Origin: Symbiodinium natans
Taxonomy: Eukaryota > Sar > Dinophyceae > Suessiales > Symbiodiniaceae
Assembly (NCBI GenBank): GCA_905221605.1
Contig: CAJNDS010001391.1
Span: 322,501 to 386,500 of the forward strand
DNA: 64,000 bases
Reading direction: 5' to 3'
The notes under the pieces were generated by a model that ran no database searches, was not told the DNA's origin, and saw only the letters and a program-made list of their open reading frames with translations. Positions 30,799-48,335 of this stretch are shown in pieces; the first letter of the stretch is position 1; every line of letters starts with the position of its first letter. The position numbers were made by a program, and so were the translations under genes.

Positions 30799-33282
30799 CT
30801 GCAATCTGACGCAAGTGAGTTTGGATCTTTGGAAACCTGTACCATACATGTCTTGCTGGCAAGGCAAAGCAAGCGATTGAGGGTGGGTCAGTCTAAGGGG
30901 AGTGAACACTAGATGTTGCCCTGGCAAAACGACTTCACGCGGCTAACGTCGTAGCTTCAACTGGTCAGACCCAGTACTTCGGGCTGAGGCGGGCGACTCT
31001 TCCTAACCAGGCCCTTTGACGTGAGATTGTGGGAAAAGTTTGGAGTTCCGCGATACCGGCATTTAGAACTTAAACGAGCTCCATCTTCGGGCAGAAGACA
31101 AGGACCGCCACTCAACTCCGCAAGGGTTTGCGATTCACACAATCGCCCCTATTTTGTTTGAGCCATTTCGGCCTTTCGACTCTTGTGCAGGCAACATGTC
31201 TGGGCTAACTTTGTTATTCTGAACCGGCAGCTTTTCCCACTTGTGTGCTCACAGGCTAACATTCATGAGAGACCTCAGGCCGCCCATGCGACCCTGCCTC
31301 AGGCAGGCCATCCTTCCCAACGGCCAGAGAAGCCCTGGCAAGCCGAATATGCTGCTGAAGCTCCCAAACGGCTAGCTGCCGACTGAACATGGACATGGAG
31401 TTCCCTCTCCAAACGAATTCCCTACAACTTGCCTACACAGGCGTGGTCACCCAAGCTAAAATAAAGACAGCAAGCCCGGCCTCCTGCCACCTCCTCCTGC
31501 TCGATTAGGCATGCTATGAGCACCTGCAGGATTGAAGACATCAGCGCCCAAAAGTAGCGCGTAGGCAGACAATACCCTTTGCTGAAGGCATCAGACAGCA
31601 CTACCGTATGAAGGTTGCTCAGGTACCATTCTGCACATCTGTCAGGTTAGGCGCCAGCAAATCCTGAGAGGGAGCTGGTGCAGCTAAGAATCTGCTCATG
31701 GACATGGAAGGACGGCCACCGTTGTCCACGGTATCGAAGAGGTTGCTCGCCCTTGGCTCAGGTTGGGCATATCCTCTTGACTGAGCGTTTGCAATTTGAC
31801 AGCAGAACTCCGACAACCAGGACCACTTGGTCGCCCGAAACCCTGAAATGAGGACCCGAATTTAATATTCACACGATCGTGTTGGGGTCTCTTTTGTTTG
31901 TTCTCTTCTTTTTGGGGGGGGTGGGGGGCTGGGTATACAATCCTAAGACACCCCCGCTCGCTCAGGCTGAGGCGATGTGGCGGACCGGCCTGGCCGCAAA
32001 TCTTCATAGGCGAGCGGGTATACTCTGAAGTGGCCAGAACCACAGGACCCGAAGCCGAAACTGCATCAACTCGCAGGCATGGCCGAAGGCTTTGCGTGCC
32101 GGGCTGATGGAATCTGCATCGCTGTCTGGGGCCAACTGGGCGGTGGCTTTAAAGGCAACTTGGGCTTCGTGGATAACTCCGATTCCTGGCAAAGGCCGCG
32201 AGGTGAGGGTCTCACACCATTCAGAGATGCTCAGACATGTTTAGAACCGAAGCTTGTGCTCAGAGCTGGTGTAATGCCCCCGAAAACGTTGAAGGATGCC
32301 GGCAAAGCTTAAGTTGCCAACGCAGCAAGCCAAGGCCAAGTCGAACAGTGTTTCAATGAAACCAGGAGCTAGCTCTGCGTCTTTCTGGGAACTTCCCGTT
32401 GCGGGCTCAGCAATAACCTGTGAAACCGGATTCCACAAACCCGATCCCACTCAAGGATGGATGGTGGCTTTGTTCTCCGGGGCACAGAGGCACGCGAGGT
32501 GGCATGCGAGAGGATGGCCCCCGCAGGGCGCTGTGTCTCAGACATCGTCTGCCAGGAAGATACAGATGTGCCGAGAAGGATGGGCTGGGGAGTTTTCTGT
32601 AGGCATCCTTTCCTGTTGAGAGGTGCATGAGTAACACATCTTCTTTCCAAAACAAGGATGGTTGTGTCGCGCAAAACTTCATCTCGTTTGTGCCTCCGCG
32701 AGGAACATGAGACCGGCACCGGAAGCGCGGCGACCCTCGGCTGCATCGAAAGTTTGCAGAAACAGCATGCGGCTGTCGTGGCTGTTTGGGGTTCAGGGGG
32801 CCGGAATGATCAGGCGATGGCAGGTGGTAGTTGAGATCCTGGACCTCAAACCCCCCAAACCCCGCAACTCGCAGCTAGCAAGTCCTGGGCCCAGACCGCC
32901 GATGCAGCCCCGGCGGCTGTTCGAAACTCAAACTCTTGTACATCTGCCCCAAATACCTCTCAACATTCCCCGTTTGCCAACCAGGCTTAGAGCCCCAGGG
33001 GCAAGCTTCTTGTCTGGCCGCATCGAGTTTTGGTTGGTTAGGATCGAAGGCCGCTCGGCCACCTCGGGGGCTTCTGATTGTGTGGGCTGCGACATCCTAC
33101 AAAGAGAAAATGCCTTTTGGGACTGCATCTTTGGGACGGAATTCGTTCAGATCTGCCTGGAAAAGACTCGTCAACTCTGACACAGGGGTAACATCTCACG
33201 TCCTGTGCTAGACCCTGACGCAAGTGGAAGACTATTCTGAGAATAGCACAAGAACAGGCATCCGGTAGCTACGTGCACGCGC
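30799..33282. other. Intron-like DNA, no supported exon
   Basis: I see no convincing exon or repeat. Poly-G (31914-31928) and CCCTGAAA-type fragments are scattered through it. Confidence 0.3.
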
Positions 33283-33372
33283 CTGGCGTTGAGCCTCCAT
33301 CTTCTTTGCAATCTGGAAAAAGACCTCGGCTGCGGCTTGAATACTCTTTCTGTAGAAGTTATTTTCAGGGCC
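33283..33372 (-). CDS. Candidate exon (90 bp), amphipathic helix
   Basis: Minus strand: GCTAAG|G opens at 33372 and CGCCAG|GC closes at 33283. Exactly 30 codons: 'GPENNFYRKSIQAAAEVFFQ' then I-A-K-K-M-E-A-Q-R-Q, a long amphipathic helix of convincing coding composition. The frame stays open beyond the GC donor, so the 3' edge is less certain. Confidence 0.45.
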
Positions 33373-36300
33373 CTTAGCATGTCTTGCCAGGGGATGCTTC
33401 CCACCAGCATGCGCAGCCCGAGTTAGCATGAATCAGGCGTGACTATACCTACAAGCACAAACCATGGTAGGTGCAAGTGAGCTGATCTGTGACAAATTGA
33501 CAGCTGCGCCTCCCGCCGAAAACGGCAAGTATGTGGATGCACGCAACCATGCATGGGTGATATGTGTCTGCTGCGGCTGGGGTTGCATGAGTGCGTTTTG
33601 GCGCCGGTGCCTGCATACACTATCATCCATAAGCAGGAGCGCCGACCTCTTCAGTAAAGTCGAGGCACTGGGTTGTTGGACAGCTGCATACAGTCCTCAG
33701 CTGGACTTTTTGGTCGAAGAAATCGGACGTGGTTCGCCTTCCATCCCTAAGCGCGAAGTCTAAGAGTCTAACCAGGTTTTGGTGACCATCTCGTAACCAC
33801 TCCGCCGTGACCTTGGACCCTGCAAACTCTCCCTCCCCAGTGACTCGAAACCAGCTTTGGCAGGCGAGGGGCTGGCTTCCAATGCCACTGTGTCGCAGAA
33901 GGCACCACAGGCTGGTTCTGCAACACCTCGGTGAAAATGAGGTCGTTTCGAGTTGTTTGGGAACTCTGTACAGGAGACCCTGATGGCCATGCAATGAGGT
34001 CGCGAGTGCTCAGCACCGCAGTGACACATGCAATGAAGCTTTGGCTGCTAGCTGCTTGCTGCAAAAACTTTGCAGCCACGGTACCTTCATATAAATGTCC
34101 TCAGATTGAACTTGGCATGTGGCATGCTGCTTCGGCAATGGTCAGTGCAAATGCTTAAACAAAAGGAGAAAAGAAAAAAGCAGGGCAGTCGTGATCCGTA
34201 ATCTGCCGAATCCGCGTAGCTGGGTGAGTGTTGCCCGACCCGTTATTGTCAATTAGTTTTTGGGACTGTGTAGTGGAGGTAGTGGGTCCCGGCACCAACG
34301 TTTGAATGCCATCCTCAGGGGGCCAGGACTTTCAGGCCTCGAGGCTACATGTCCCGGCCGGAGCCAAGTAAAAACTGTAGCTTTCCCCATTTAGCAGGGA
34401 CTCCCCCGGCACTCAAACAAGAAACAGGCACTGCTTTCCAATCTTTATGAGCTGTGGAACGGCCGCCACATGGAACTCCTTACAAGGGAACCTTAGAAGC
34501 TCGCAAGCCGCGGCTGTTGGACCACGGGGCGGTGTTGACCACTTTGTCGATCATGCCAGCCGTGGACCTTGGAGGAAACCAGCTTCAAGAGCTGGGCACA
34601 TAAGCTGGCATAGGGCGAAGGGCAGGCATAGGGTTTCAGGGTTTGTGGCGATCGGGAACTTCGCTGTTTGTTGTTTCGGCTCTCGCACTCACGCGGCAGG
34701 CAAGGTGGCGGATTGTCCAGTTCACTACCTTTTGCCAAGTATGCCCGTGCTTGTGCATGTTCAACCACTTGAAACTTGTCCCGCCTCGTGAATATATCGG
34801 GTCATGCTTTTTGCTCACATTGCGTGGTGCATGTTCAGAGAGTGTTCGCCTCCTCCTTTGCTTACCCATCGCCTCTCAAGCTCCACTTCAGGAGCTTGGC
34901 TGGATGGAGGAGCCAGACCAGGAGAGTGAGAGCCCTTCACTGCCGTCTTTTGAAGGGGTCATGGGGCCTCAAAAGGAATCTGGCGGTGCTTTGAGCAATA
35001 CACGCATTGCCGTACAGATGCAGCGAAGGCGCGCGTTAGGTAGCGCGGACACCAATGACGACGCACGGCGTGCTGATAGACGTCTAGAGATCTGACCAGC
35101 CCGAGGCTTAGAGCAGACACTTTTCAGTCAGCCTTCGCCAGACCTGGAGTCGCCAACTTCACAATAACTTCAGTTTTCAGGGGATCTGTAGGGATTGAGA
35201 TTTACAGTGCTGGGCTGAGGGCTTGCAAAGGCCCAAGACATGGAGCCTGAACATAATCGCCGCCGCAGGCGCAAGTCGCCACAGGCGACAACGACTGCCT
35301 CAAAGTATCCAGACCTGTGTCGGAGGCTGAATCACAGCTTGGGCAATTCAAGCAAGTCCTATTGTTGGGCTACAAGGGATGTGGCGGTACAAGCCTCAGA
35401 CTGTGCAAATGATGTGGTCTGCGGTTCAGGGTTTGGGGGTTCAGGGTTTTCCTGCTGCAAGGACGTCACAAGGAACTAACAGCTCTCCAACACGCAGCCT
35501 GTCCAACTCCAGAAATTCCCAGACCCGAGCCAGGGCACCACATGGATCGCCACGTCTTCAGAGCCTGGGGAATCTCTCGGTTTCTTGTCTTCTCTCAGCT
35601 CCCGAATCTGCTGTGCTGATCGAAGCGATGCTTGCGGGGCAGCTGCCATGATGTGCATGGGAGCTTTGTCGTGGTTTCGTTTCTGTGTTCAGGGCTTGTG
35701 GAGGTCGACATGTTAGGTGGGTTCCTGGCGGTGTTGCCGATGGGGTGCAATGTTTATGTCACAAGAAGCGTTGGCATGCTTCAAGCGCTCTCAAGCAAAG
35801 CCAAAACTAGACTGCAAACTTCAAGCTGTGAGCCCATTTCCTGCATTGTCTGCGTCCCCAGAAAGGCCAACGCACTCCCATCCAACACTGCCAGCCTGCG
35901 CAATGCCCCCACGGGGCTGCCGGTTTTCGGCATCCTCAGCAGAACATCCGATGTGTGGGGGGGGGCGAAGCTTCGGCCAAAGTGTAGGAAGTCTGTCGCA
36001 CCGGGGTGAGGTTTTTTGGGGTATTGCTGTTTTGGGGGAGCTCGCACTGCCAACTGAACCCTGCGGACCGCAGCCAATTTCCTGTAGGAGCGATGCGGAA
36101 CGGATTGTTGATCTGCGCATGCAAGAACTTGAAATTCTACCTAGTCGGTGGCGCAAGCCGGTTTGCGCGTCTTCTTGGGCCGACCGGCTCCAAGGCTAAA
36201 CATGCAAATTGCCCCCCGGCCCCCTTGCAGCTGCCAGGTTCCATGAGGCCAGCTGCAGCCAGGACCAGGACGGGGCGTCGATCCTGCTCGCCCTGGCCAT

Positions 36301-36503
36301 TTGGTGCTCTCCGCTCTCCAATTTGCCGAACATGGTCTTAGAAAGGGCTTCAGCCTTCAGATTAAGAGTCTTATCGGTTGTCGGTACCCACCGACCTCGG
36401 TCTTAAGGTGACTGAGAAGAGAAGTCAGAAGATGATCAAAGTGTTGCGGAGCGCGTCCCTTATCATTGCCCTCTTCCTTCCGAGGCCCCTGCTGTCACAT
36501 CAC
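33373..36503. other. Intron-like DNA with possible exons
   Basis: Minus-strand frames around 35520-35649 (starting 'MAAAPQASLRSAQQIRELRE') and 35830-35950 ('SDVLLRMPKTGSPVGALRRL') look coding but lack clear boundary pairs. GGTTCAGGGTTT-type telomere-like fragments are at 35424-35450. Confidence 0.35.
34892..35095 (+). CDS. Candidate plus-strand terminal exon
   Basis: Plus strand: CCACTTCAG|G opens at 34892 and the frame ends with TGA at 35093-35095. It encodes 67 residues starting E-L-G-W-M-E-E-P-D-Q-E-S-E-S and ending A-R-R-A-D-R-R-L-E-I, hydrophilic like a disordered tail. The opposite strand has stops here. It is one of the few plus-strand candidates in this region. Confidence 0.3.
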   Translation, partial: ELGWMEEPDQESESPSLPSFEGVMGPQKESGGALSNTRIAVQMQRRRALGSADTNDDARRADRRLEI

Positions 36504-36573
36504 AGGCATGGTACGTCATCAAGTTCAAGCGGTGGGAGAAGGCGAGGAAGTCGTCTTGTTTCAGAAACTGCTC
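36504..36573 (-). CDS. Candidate exon, unknown protein
   Basis: Minus strand: GCAGATCAG|G opens at 36573 and CATGCCT|GTGATG closes at 36504. It encodes E-Q-F-L-K-Q-D-D-F-L-A-F-S-H-R-L-N-L-M-T and three more residues, phase 0 in, one base carried out. Composition and boundaries are good. Confidence 0.43.
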
Positions 36574-37888
36574 CTGATCTGCAGCTACCATGCCTCACCC
36601 CGCCCCATCCCTCCCGCCACCCTAAAATACTCAAACAATCATTGAGGCAAGATTGTCCAGGCAAAAGTTGGAAGTGAAGCGCCACGAACCTACCGACAGC
36701 CTGAGCCTGAAAGGACATCCAACCCACGGGCAATTACCGTCCACGCACTGGAACCTCGACTGTTTCAGCTTGGGCGCCCCCTTCTGCAGCCACGGGCCTG
36801 ACTCATTTGGGCAATCATCTCCACAGTGTGCCCAAAAGGACACACCGAACATCACTCGTCATATGTTGTGCAGCATTTTTGCTCGACAGCCGACCCCCCT
36901 CCGTAAGCTGCTATCTTCTCTTTGTCATGCATGCTGAGTCTGACAGCAATGGGCTAGGCCGAGGTCCTAGGTCTCAGCGAGACTTGCCTGCATTTGCCTG
37001 CAATGAAATGAAAAAAAGGAGCAGCCGCTCCGACACCATCTGCCTTTGTTGCCCTAAGGCCATGATCCTTGTACCTCCATTCATACATTTCAGTTCAATC
37101 TAGTCACATATCATGGATGCGTTTCGATCCCATTGTGGGACTGGTCCACAACCCTGAAGCCAGGTTCCCAGCGTTTCACAGCGCGTCCCGTCACCAGAAC
37201 GCGGAGGGCGAGCTGATCCTCCACAGCTGAGTGAATGGCATCTGAGTGAGCCTAATCCCGACCCTCAGAAGACAAGTCCGGGATCCACAGTGGGTGTTCT
37301 TCTTAACTAGGGTCTACTTACTTGTCTACGCTTGCGTGCGCGGGCAGGAGCCGAGAAAGTCGGGGGTGGAGGGGGTTGCTGCAGGGGCCCAGCCTCCTGT
37401 GAGAGAAACGGGTACCCAGCTTCTGCGGGCCCGCGAAACAGCACGATATCATCCTCCATGAGGCTCTATTGGGGTTCAAGGGTCCGCGGAGATCTCTGCT
37501 CAAAACCTCCAGTTGGGGTTGAGGATCTCAGGGTGTTTTGGGCAGCTAGCAGCGCCAGCGGTTAGAGCAACGAAGCTTCGGTCCCCAAAACAAACCAGAA
37601 CCTTTGGCCGAACACTGGGGGCTTGTAGGCCTTGGTGGACCCCTGATCTGCACCTCCTCAACCACTTCAGGCCCCCTACACTTCGCCTCCCATCCAGGGT
37701 CTACACGCTTCGCCAAGGGCACGTCCCTACCGGCTCAGCTGGGGAATCTCCCGAACATGCTTCTCCAAATTTCAAAGCAATCGGAAGATCGCGCCTTTCG
37801 ACAACATCCGGAATCTTCGCCCAGGTAGGGTTTCTGAGTCTCTGCGAACCCGGACCTCCCAAGGCCCTAAAACCAGGCTCCCCAACAC
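36574..37888. other. Intron-like DNA
   Basis: No supported exon, repeat or motif. Confidence 0.3.
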
Positions 37889-38040
37889 AGCGCCAGGGCA
37901 CCGCCACGATGATGGCGGGCTCGTGTATATGGCAGAGCCTCTCCTTTGCAGTCTGTCGGGCCTGCACCAGCGCTTGGGAGTGAGAGAGCTGAAGCTTCGA
38001 CTGGGACCTTTCCAGCCAAAACTGCTCGCCCAAGAAGGCC
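37889..38040 (-). CDS. Candidate exon (~152 bp), unknown protein
   Basis: Minus strand: TGTTTCTAG|G opens at 38040 after a pyrimidine-rich run. The 3' edge is taken at GCGCT|GTGTTG (37889). It encodes about 50 residues beginning A-F-L-G-E-Q-F-W-L-E-R-S-Q-S-K-L-Q-L-S-H and including 'HEPAIIVAVPW'. This is the longest of the isolated exon candidates and has ordinary soluble-protein composition. Confidence 0.48.
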
Positions 38041-38289
38041 CTAGAAACAGTCCCAAGCTCTGCACGGGTCGGGTGGGCTCTCCCAACACACATCGAACTA
38101 CCAAAACGGCTCTCGTACTCAGAATGAACAGGACCCTGCCGATCAAGCCTTGCACTGGGGAGGGATGCAAAGAGGGACGCACGCCACACACGGAGGAACG
38201 CGGCGGAGGAACGGAGCGAGGAACGCGGGGGACACGGCGGAGCGCGACAGATGCGGTGAGAGGGACCCCTGATGTTTGCCCAGAATGCC

Positions 38290-38995
38290 CAGATGCACAG
38301 GATGCTCTGCAGGGATGCATTAACACCGTGAACGTTCAGCCCAAGGGGTCATGGATGCTCTGACAACATGGACGCTCCTATCGTGTAGGCACGAATGCTT
38401 TGCTGGCCACCGGATGCTCTGGATGCATGCACCAAGAACATGGATGTTAGCATTGTGCAAGCATGGATGCTCGGGTGGTAACATGGACGTTCTTATCGTG
38501 GAGGTCTCGAACCGGACCTCCTCATAGTGCGCGCACGCATGTCGCATGCTATGGATGCATCGGTACAATGCAAGTTCTTCTCGTGTGGGCATGGATGCTC
38601 TGGCCACTGGATGCTCTGGTAACCTGGACGGTGTTATCGTGCAGGAAGAGAGATTCTCGAACTGGACGCAAGGGCAACATGGATGATCATGGATGTTGTC
38701 GCACGGACATGAATGCTCTGAATGTGCGGGCAACATGGACGCCAGTGGTCACGTGGACATTCTTCTCCTGCAGATGAGCAGGGATGCGGTGGATGTACTG
38801 GAAACATGGACGTCTTTATGACGTGGGCTCTGGATGCAGGGGTACAGGAAACATGGACGTTCTGGATGCACGGCAACATGCACGCACTGAGCCCGTTCTT
38901 ATCACCGGGCATGGATGCTCTGGCCACTGCATGCGCTTGTAGCATGGACGATCATGGACGTTCCTATCGCCCGGGCATGGACGCTCTGGCCACTA
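38290..38995. repeat. Degenerate minisatellite (GGATGCTCTGG / ACATGGACGTTC)
   Basis: Two motifs alternate irregularly: (T/C)GGATGCTCTGG (near 38299, 38352, 38412, 38591, 38608, 38910, 38978) and ACATGGACGTTC with variants, often followed by TTATCGTG. Spacing varies from about 20 to 60 bp. Open frames through it are by-products of the repeat, rich in Met/His/Cys or Ala/Arg. Confidence 0.75.
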
Positions 38996-40245
38996 ACATC
39001 AAATTGGTTGCACCTTGCCCACTTTCTACCCCATCCACGGCCTTGGCGCAAAGCAGGTTGGCCGCCCGGGCGGTGAAAACCTCAAGCTCGCTTCGGTTCA
39101 AGAGAAGGATTTGAGATGCTCGGAGGGGCTGTTTCGGGGGCGTCTTTAGACTCCTTAAACACCTGTCCCCAACACACACACGTAACCTTTCAAGATACTC
39201 GTTCATGAAGTGTCGTCTTCACATTCGAATACAGTTAAGCAAGTGACAAAAATGCCATCGGTTTGACTGTACTGTCATCTTCTCACAAGGGTTACCGTGC
39301 TTTTCCACTCTTATTGTCGCACAAGGCAAATGCCGCTATTCGCTTGCAGGGCGGCGTTCTCATAACCCAAACAATCCCAGTATGGCTTTGTTATGCTTTG
39401 TTGACGTATGGTGCAGTGTCGCAAGCCCCTCCCCAGTTCATGGTTTTTGGGCTGGCTTCTTTTGACTTTGGGACTTTAGCCTCTCACAGCTAGCGCACGC
39501 GAAGGCCAGACCAGGCCAGAGATCTCAGTCGGGCGAGCTGTAGGTACTTGGAAGGTGCAACGGGGACCCGACCCCAAAAAAAAAGCACAAAAAGAAAAAG
39601 AAACAGGAGTCCGGGAGCGACGACCCCCCCCGCCCCAACCCCCAACCAACCGAACAGCAGCACCTCCTCCACCCCCCCAACCCCCCCTTTCGGCCACTCC
39701 AAACAGCCACGTATTGCTTCCTTTCACTTTGCCTTGACAGTCTATGAGGCAAGCTGCCTGCTACCCGCTCCACGCACTTGCTTCTCTTCGGCTAACCCCC
39801 CCCCCCCCCCCCCCCCACTTTTGGCTGCTGCAACCTACCCTAAAACCCCGCTGCGAAACCCTAAGGCCCACGGAGCCTGGCGTGCCAAACTTGCCTCGCC
39901 GCGGCAGTGGCGGCGGGGTCGTGGTAGTCAAATTAACAGCGCGTCTCCCTTCGTGGTTAGAGGGAGGGCACCGCCAGGAGAAGCCCTGATCACGTGTTGA
40001 ACCCGAGACGCTGGATTGCAGCCTAGAGACAAAATTCGTGCAGGTGAACATCTCGTGCTGCTGTAGGCTTCGTGCCTTGCGGCACATGATTCTTCGCACG
40101 AAGCTTTCAAGCGGCTCTGTCAGAATAAGCGAGGACAAAGCATTGCATTTTTTTCAGCGCAAGCTCTCCTGGAGGCGCACCACACTACAGTACACAATGA
40201 TGCGCCTGCGCAGCCCTCCGCTCACACTCCGCACACTCGCTTGAC
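38996..40245. other. Region downstream of the ARF array
   Basis: A C21 homopolymer lies at 39796-39816 and C-rich low-complexity DNA at 39620-39690. No exon supported. 40145-40245 resembles the 3' flank of the array units (CTCTCCTGGAGGC, CACACTACA). Confidence 0.45.
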
Positions 40246-41084
40246 TCATCGCTTTGAGTACAACGTGTGGGAGAGCCAGTCCAGACCCTCGTACAGACCG
40301 CTACGCGTGGTGGCGCAAGCGGACTGGATGAACCATTGACGATGGCGCAGGTTGTCCAGCCCAAGCTTCTCGGTAACTTCGGCCGCAGTCATTGCATCCG
40401 GCAGGTCCTGTCAGAAGAATCATGGGGATGAAGCAACTCTAAACCAAGAAGAGCTTCCCTCACGAATCCGTCCAACACCCAAAACCAACGCGCCTGCTTG
40501 TTTGCAAAAACCAGAACGACTGCATCGCGCATCTCGTCTTCGTTCAGCATCTTGTTGAGCTCCTCGCGGGCGTCTTCGATGCGATCCCGGTCGTTGCTGT
40601 CGACGACGTAGATCAGGCCGCTTGTGCCCTGATAGTAGTGGCGCCACAGAGGGCGAATCATGTCCTGGCCTCCGACATCCCAAACTGTGAACGACAGGTT
40701 CTTGTACCTGGCATGACACTGACACGTGGGCGGCAGACACCAAGACAACGAAAGCACTGCTTGAATCTCTCTGCCAAGCTACTCCACAGTCTCCACGTTG
40801 AAGCCGATGGTTGGAATCCTCGGGTGCTGGCGGAAGCTGGCAAACAATGATCATTCTGAATCATTCTGGGTTACTTGGGTTGCCTTGCTGCTAGGCGACA
40901 GGACAAACCTCGCGAACGTCTCACAGCAACGAAACGTTCTGGCAAGAGTCGTGGTGACAACCTCGCCCAACTCCAGCTTGGAGAGGATTGTTGTCTTACC
41001 CGCCGCATCTAAGCCGACCATCTAAATGCGCATCTCCCGCATTCCGATCAGGGGCTCGAATATCTTCCCGAACGCCAGACCCAT
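40246..41084 (-). pseudogene. ARF copy 1 (A): divergent, in-frame stop in exon 1
   Basis: Exons (minus): 41084-40951, 40818-40783, 40707-40494, 40407-40246. Exon 1 has TAG just before the P-loop (...E-M-R-I[14 protein letters not shown]), so a normal start gives a 19-residue peptide. Other departures from the array consensus: F-G-K-I-F-E-P at positions 5-11, M for K after WDVGGQD, S for N in Y-Q-G-T-N, R-S for G-D in the region after C-A-T-T, and L-Y-S-K-R at the end. The GA, GT and GC donors are all kept. Intron 1 is 132 bp because of a ~10-bp ATTCTGAATC-type duplication, and intron 2 is only 75 bp. It is the most downstream unit in transcription direction; edge copies escape homogenisation, so decay here is expected. 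Confidence 0.85.
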
Positions 41085-41398
41085 GGCTCCGGAGCTCGTC
41101 TCGCCCAAAGAGCGAGAAAAAGGGGGGGGCTGCTAGGAGAGAGGGCTAGAAATTAAATCCTCACGGCGGGCAAAACTCAACTTTGCGCGATGGGTTGCGC
41201 TGGGCAGCTCACAGCGGGCGTCGCATGACATTTGCCTTTGTGCTCACACCGGCAAGTCTAGAACACCAGGCTGCTGTACACAGACCCTTCCACCCGGTAA
41301 AGGCAAGACAGCCAACGCAAACTCCCCTGGAGACGTACCACACTACACAATGATACGCCTGTGCAGCCCTCCGCTCACATTCCGCGCACTCGCTTGAC
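41085..41398. repeat. ARF array spacer A-B, variant
   Basis: 314 bp. Shares the proximal ~45 bp before the A start codon (GAGCTCGTCTCGCCCAAAG in plus sense, then a G-run) with other units but is otherwise distinct from the 406-bp spacer. The GGAGACGTACCACACTACAC block near 41328 recalls TGGAGGCATACCACACTACA in the other spacers. Confidence 0.75.
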
Positions 41399-43451
<2,053 letters not shown>

Positions 43452-43799
43452 GGCTCAGGAGCTCGTCTCGCCCAAAGCGCAGGGGGGCTGCTAGGAGAGA
43501 AATCTGCAGAGCCGAAAGCAGCGGTACCTGATCACTTTGGACACGAGACATGATACTAAATCAGAAACAATGTGAGAAACAAGGCAGCGGAACTTGAAAA
43601 CTACGCTGACCAGCCATAGTTTCAGCACAGCCACCTGTGCGGTTCTCTCAGCTCTCTCGTTGGCATATGCAGCATGCAACGTACCCTGCAACGGCTCTTT
43701 CAGCCGAGCAGGGCTGCCAAAACACGTTCTCCTGGAGGCATACCACGCTACATAATGATACACCCCCTGTAGCCCTCCACCCATGCTTTGTCGCTGGAC
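43452..43799. repeat. ARF array spacer C-D, variant
   Basis: 348 bp. Keeps the gene-proximal upstream block and the gene-proximal GGAGGCATACCACGCTACAT end but has a unique middle (about 43500-43730). Confidence 0.7.
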
Positions 43800-44644
<845 letters not shown>

Positions 44645-45020
44645 GGCTCAGGAGCTCGTCTCGCCCAAAGCGCAGGGGGGGGCTGCTCGGAGAGAACTCT
44701 GCTGAGCCAGAAGATGCAGCCAATTTGCCAGAGTCATGTGACAATTAACTACGTGACTACAGGTTTGGGTGACGGTGACCACGCGGCCCAGTGAAGCACA
44801 TGCCAGCCAGCCTCGTGGCAAGACAATGCGCTGTTTCTGGCCCAGCCGCTTCAGCTCAGCCACTGGGGCAGTGGTCTATCAGCAACTACAGCTGAAGAAC
44901 ACGCAGGCTTGTGGCCGAGCACTGTCCAGCCTGCGAGAACGAATTCTCCTCAAGGCATACCACACTACACAATGATATGCCCCCGGGGCCCTCCGCTCAC
45001 ATTCCGCGCACTTGCTTGGC
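44645..45020. repeat. ARF array spacer D-E, variant
   Basis: 376 bp. Unique middle (about 44705-44935) between conserved ends; its end near E (CTCACATTCCGCGCACTTGC) matches spacer A-B, the other TGA-stop haplotype. Confidence 0.7.
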
Positions 45021-45848
<828 letters not shown>

Positions 45849-46254
45849 GGCTCAGGAGCTCGTCTCGCCCAAAGCGCAGGGGGGGCTGCTCGGAGAGAAC
45901 TCTGCTGAGCCCGAGTTGTCCGAAGCCAGTCCCAACCCAGCAAACCTGCATTTTGGCTAGAAATCCTCACGGCTGGACAAGAGTTCTTAACTATGCTTGA
46001 CAGGTGCTGCGCAGCTCAGGCGAATGGAAGCTACCCCGAAACCTTCCACTACCTCAAATACTGCGGCACTGCTTTTGCCAGGCAATGGGCTTCGCATGAC
46101 AATTGGGCTGCGCTGACACCGAAAGGCGTAGCACACCAGGCTCCTGTACAAACTTCCACCTCGAAGGCAAGACCGCCAAAACTCTCCTGGAGGCATACCA
46201 CACTACACAATGATACACCCCCTGCAGCCCTCCGCCCATGCTTTGTCGCTGGAC

Positions 46255-47097
<843 letters not shown>

Positions 47098-47503
47098 GGC
47101 TCAGGAGCTCGTCTCGCCCAAAGCGCAGGGGGGGCTGCTCGGAGAGAACTTTGCTGAGCCCGAGTTGTCCGAAGGCAGTCCCAACCCAGCAAACCTGCAT
47201 TTTGGCTAGAAATCCTCACGGCTGGAGAAGAGTTCTTAACTATGCTTGACAGGTGCTGCGCAGCTCAGGCGAATGGAAGCTACCCCGAAACCTTCCACTA
47301 CCTCAAATACTGCGGCACTGCTTTTGCCAGGCAATGGGCTTCGCATGACAATTGGGCTGCGCCGACACCGAAAGGCGTAGCACACCAGGCTCCTGTACAA
47401 ACTTCCACCTCGAAGGCAAGACCGCCAAAACTCTCCTGGAGGCATACCACACTACACAATGATACACCCCCTGCAGCCCTCCGCCCATGCTTTGTCGCTG
47501 GAC

Positions 47504-48335
<832 letters not shown>

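Noticed and set aside
38320-38945. Met/His/Cys-rich ORFs
   Set aside because: By-products of the degenerate minisatellite; no codon structure independent of the repeats.
39548-40000. Pro/Thr-rich plus-strand ORF and Gly/Trp-rich minus-strand ORFs
   Set aside because: Translations of C-rich low-complexity DNA and a C21 homopolymer.
41031-41036. Treating the TAG in ARF copy A as a recoded codon
   Set aside because: Neighbouring copies have an ordinary sense codon run here, copy A has many other substitutions and lies at the array edge; decay is simpler. RNA editing is left as a check only.
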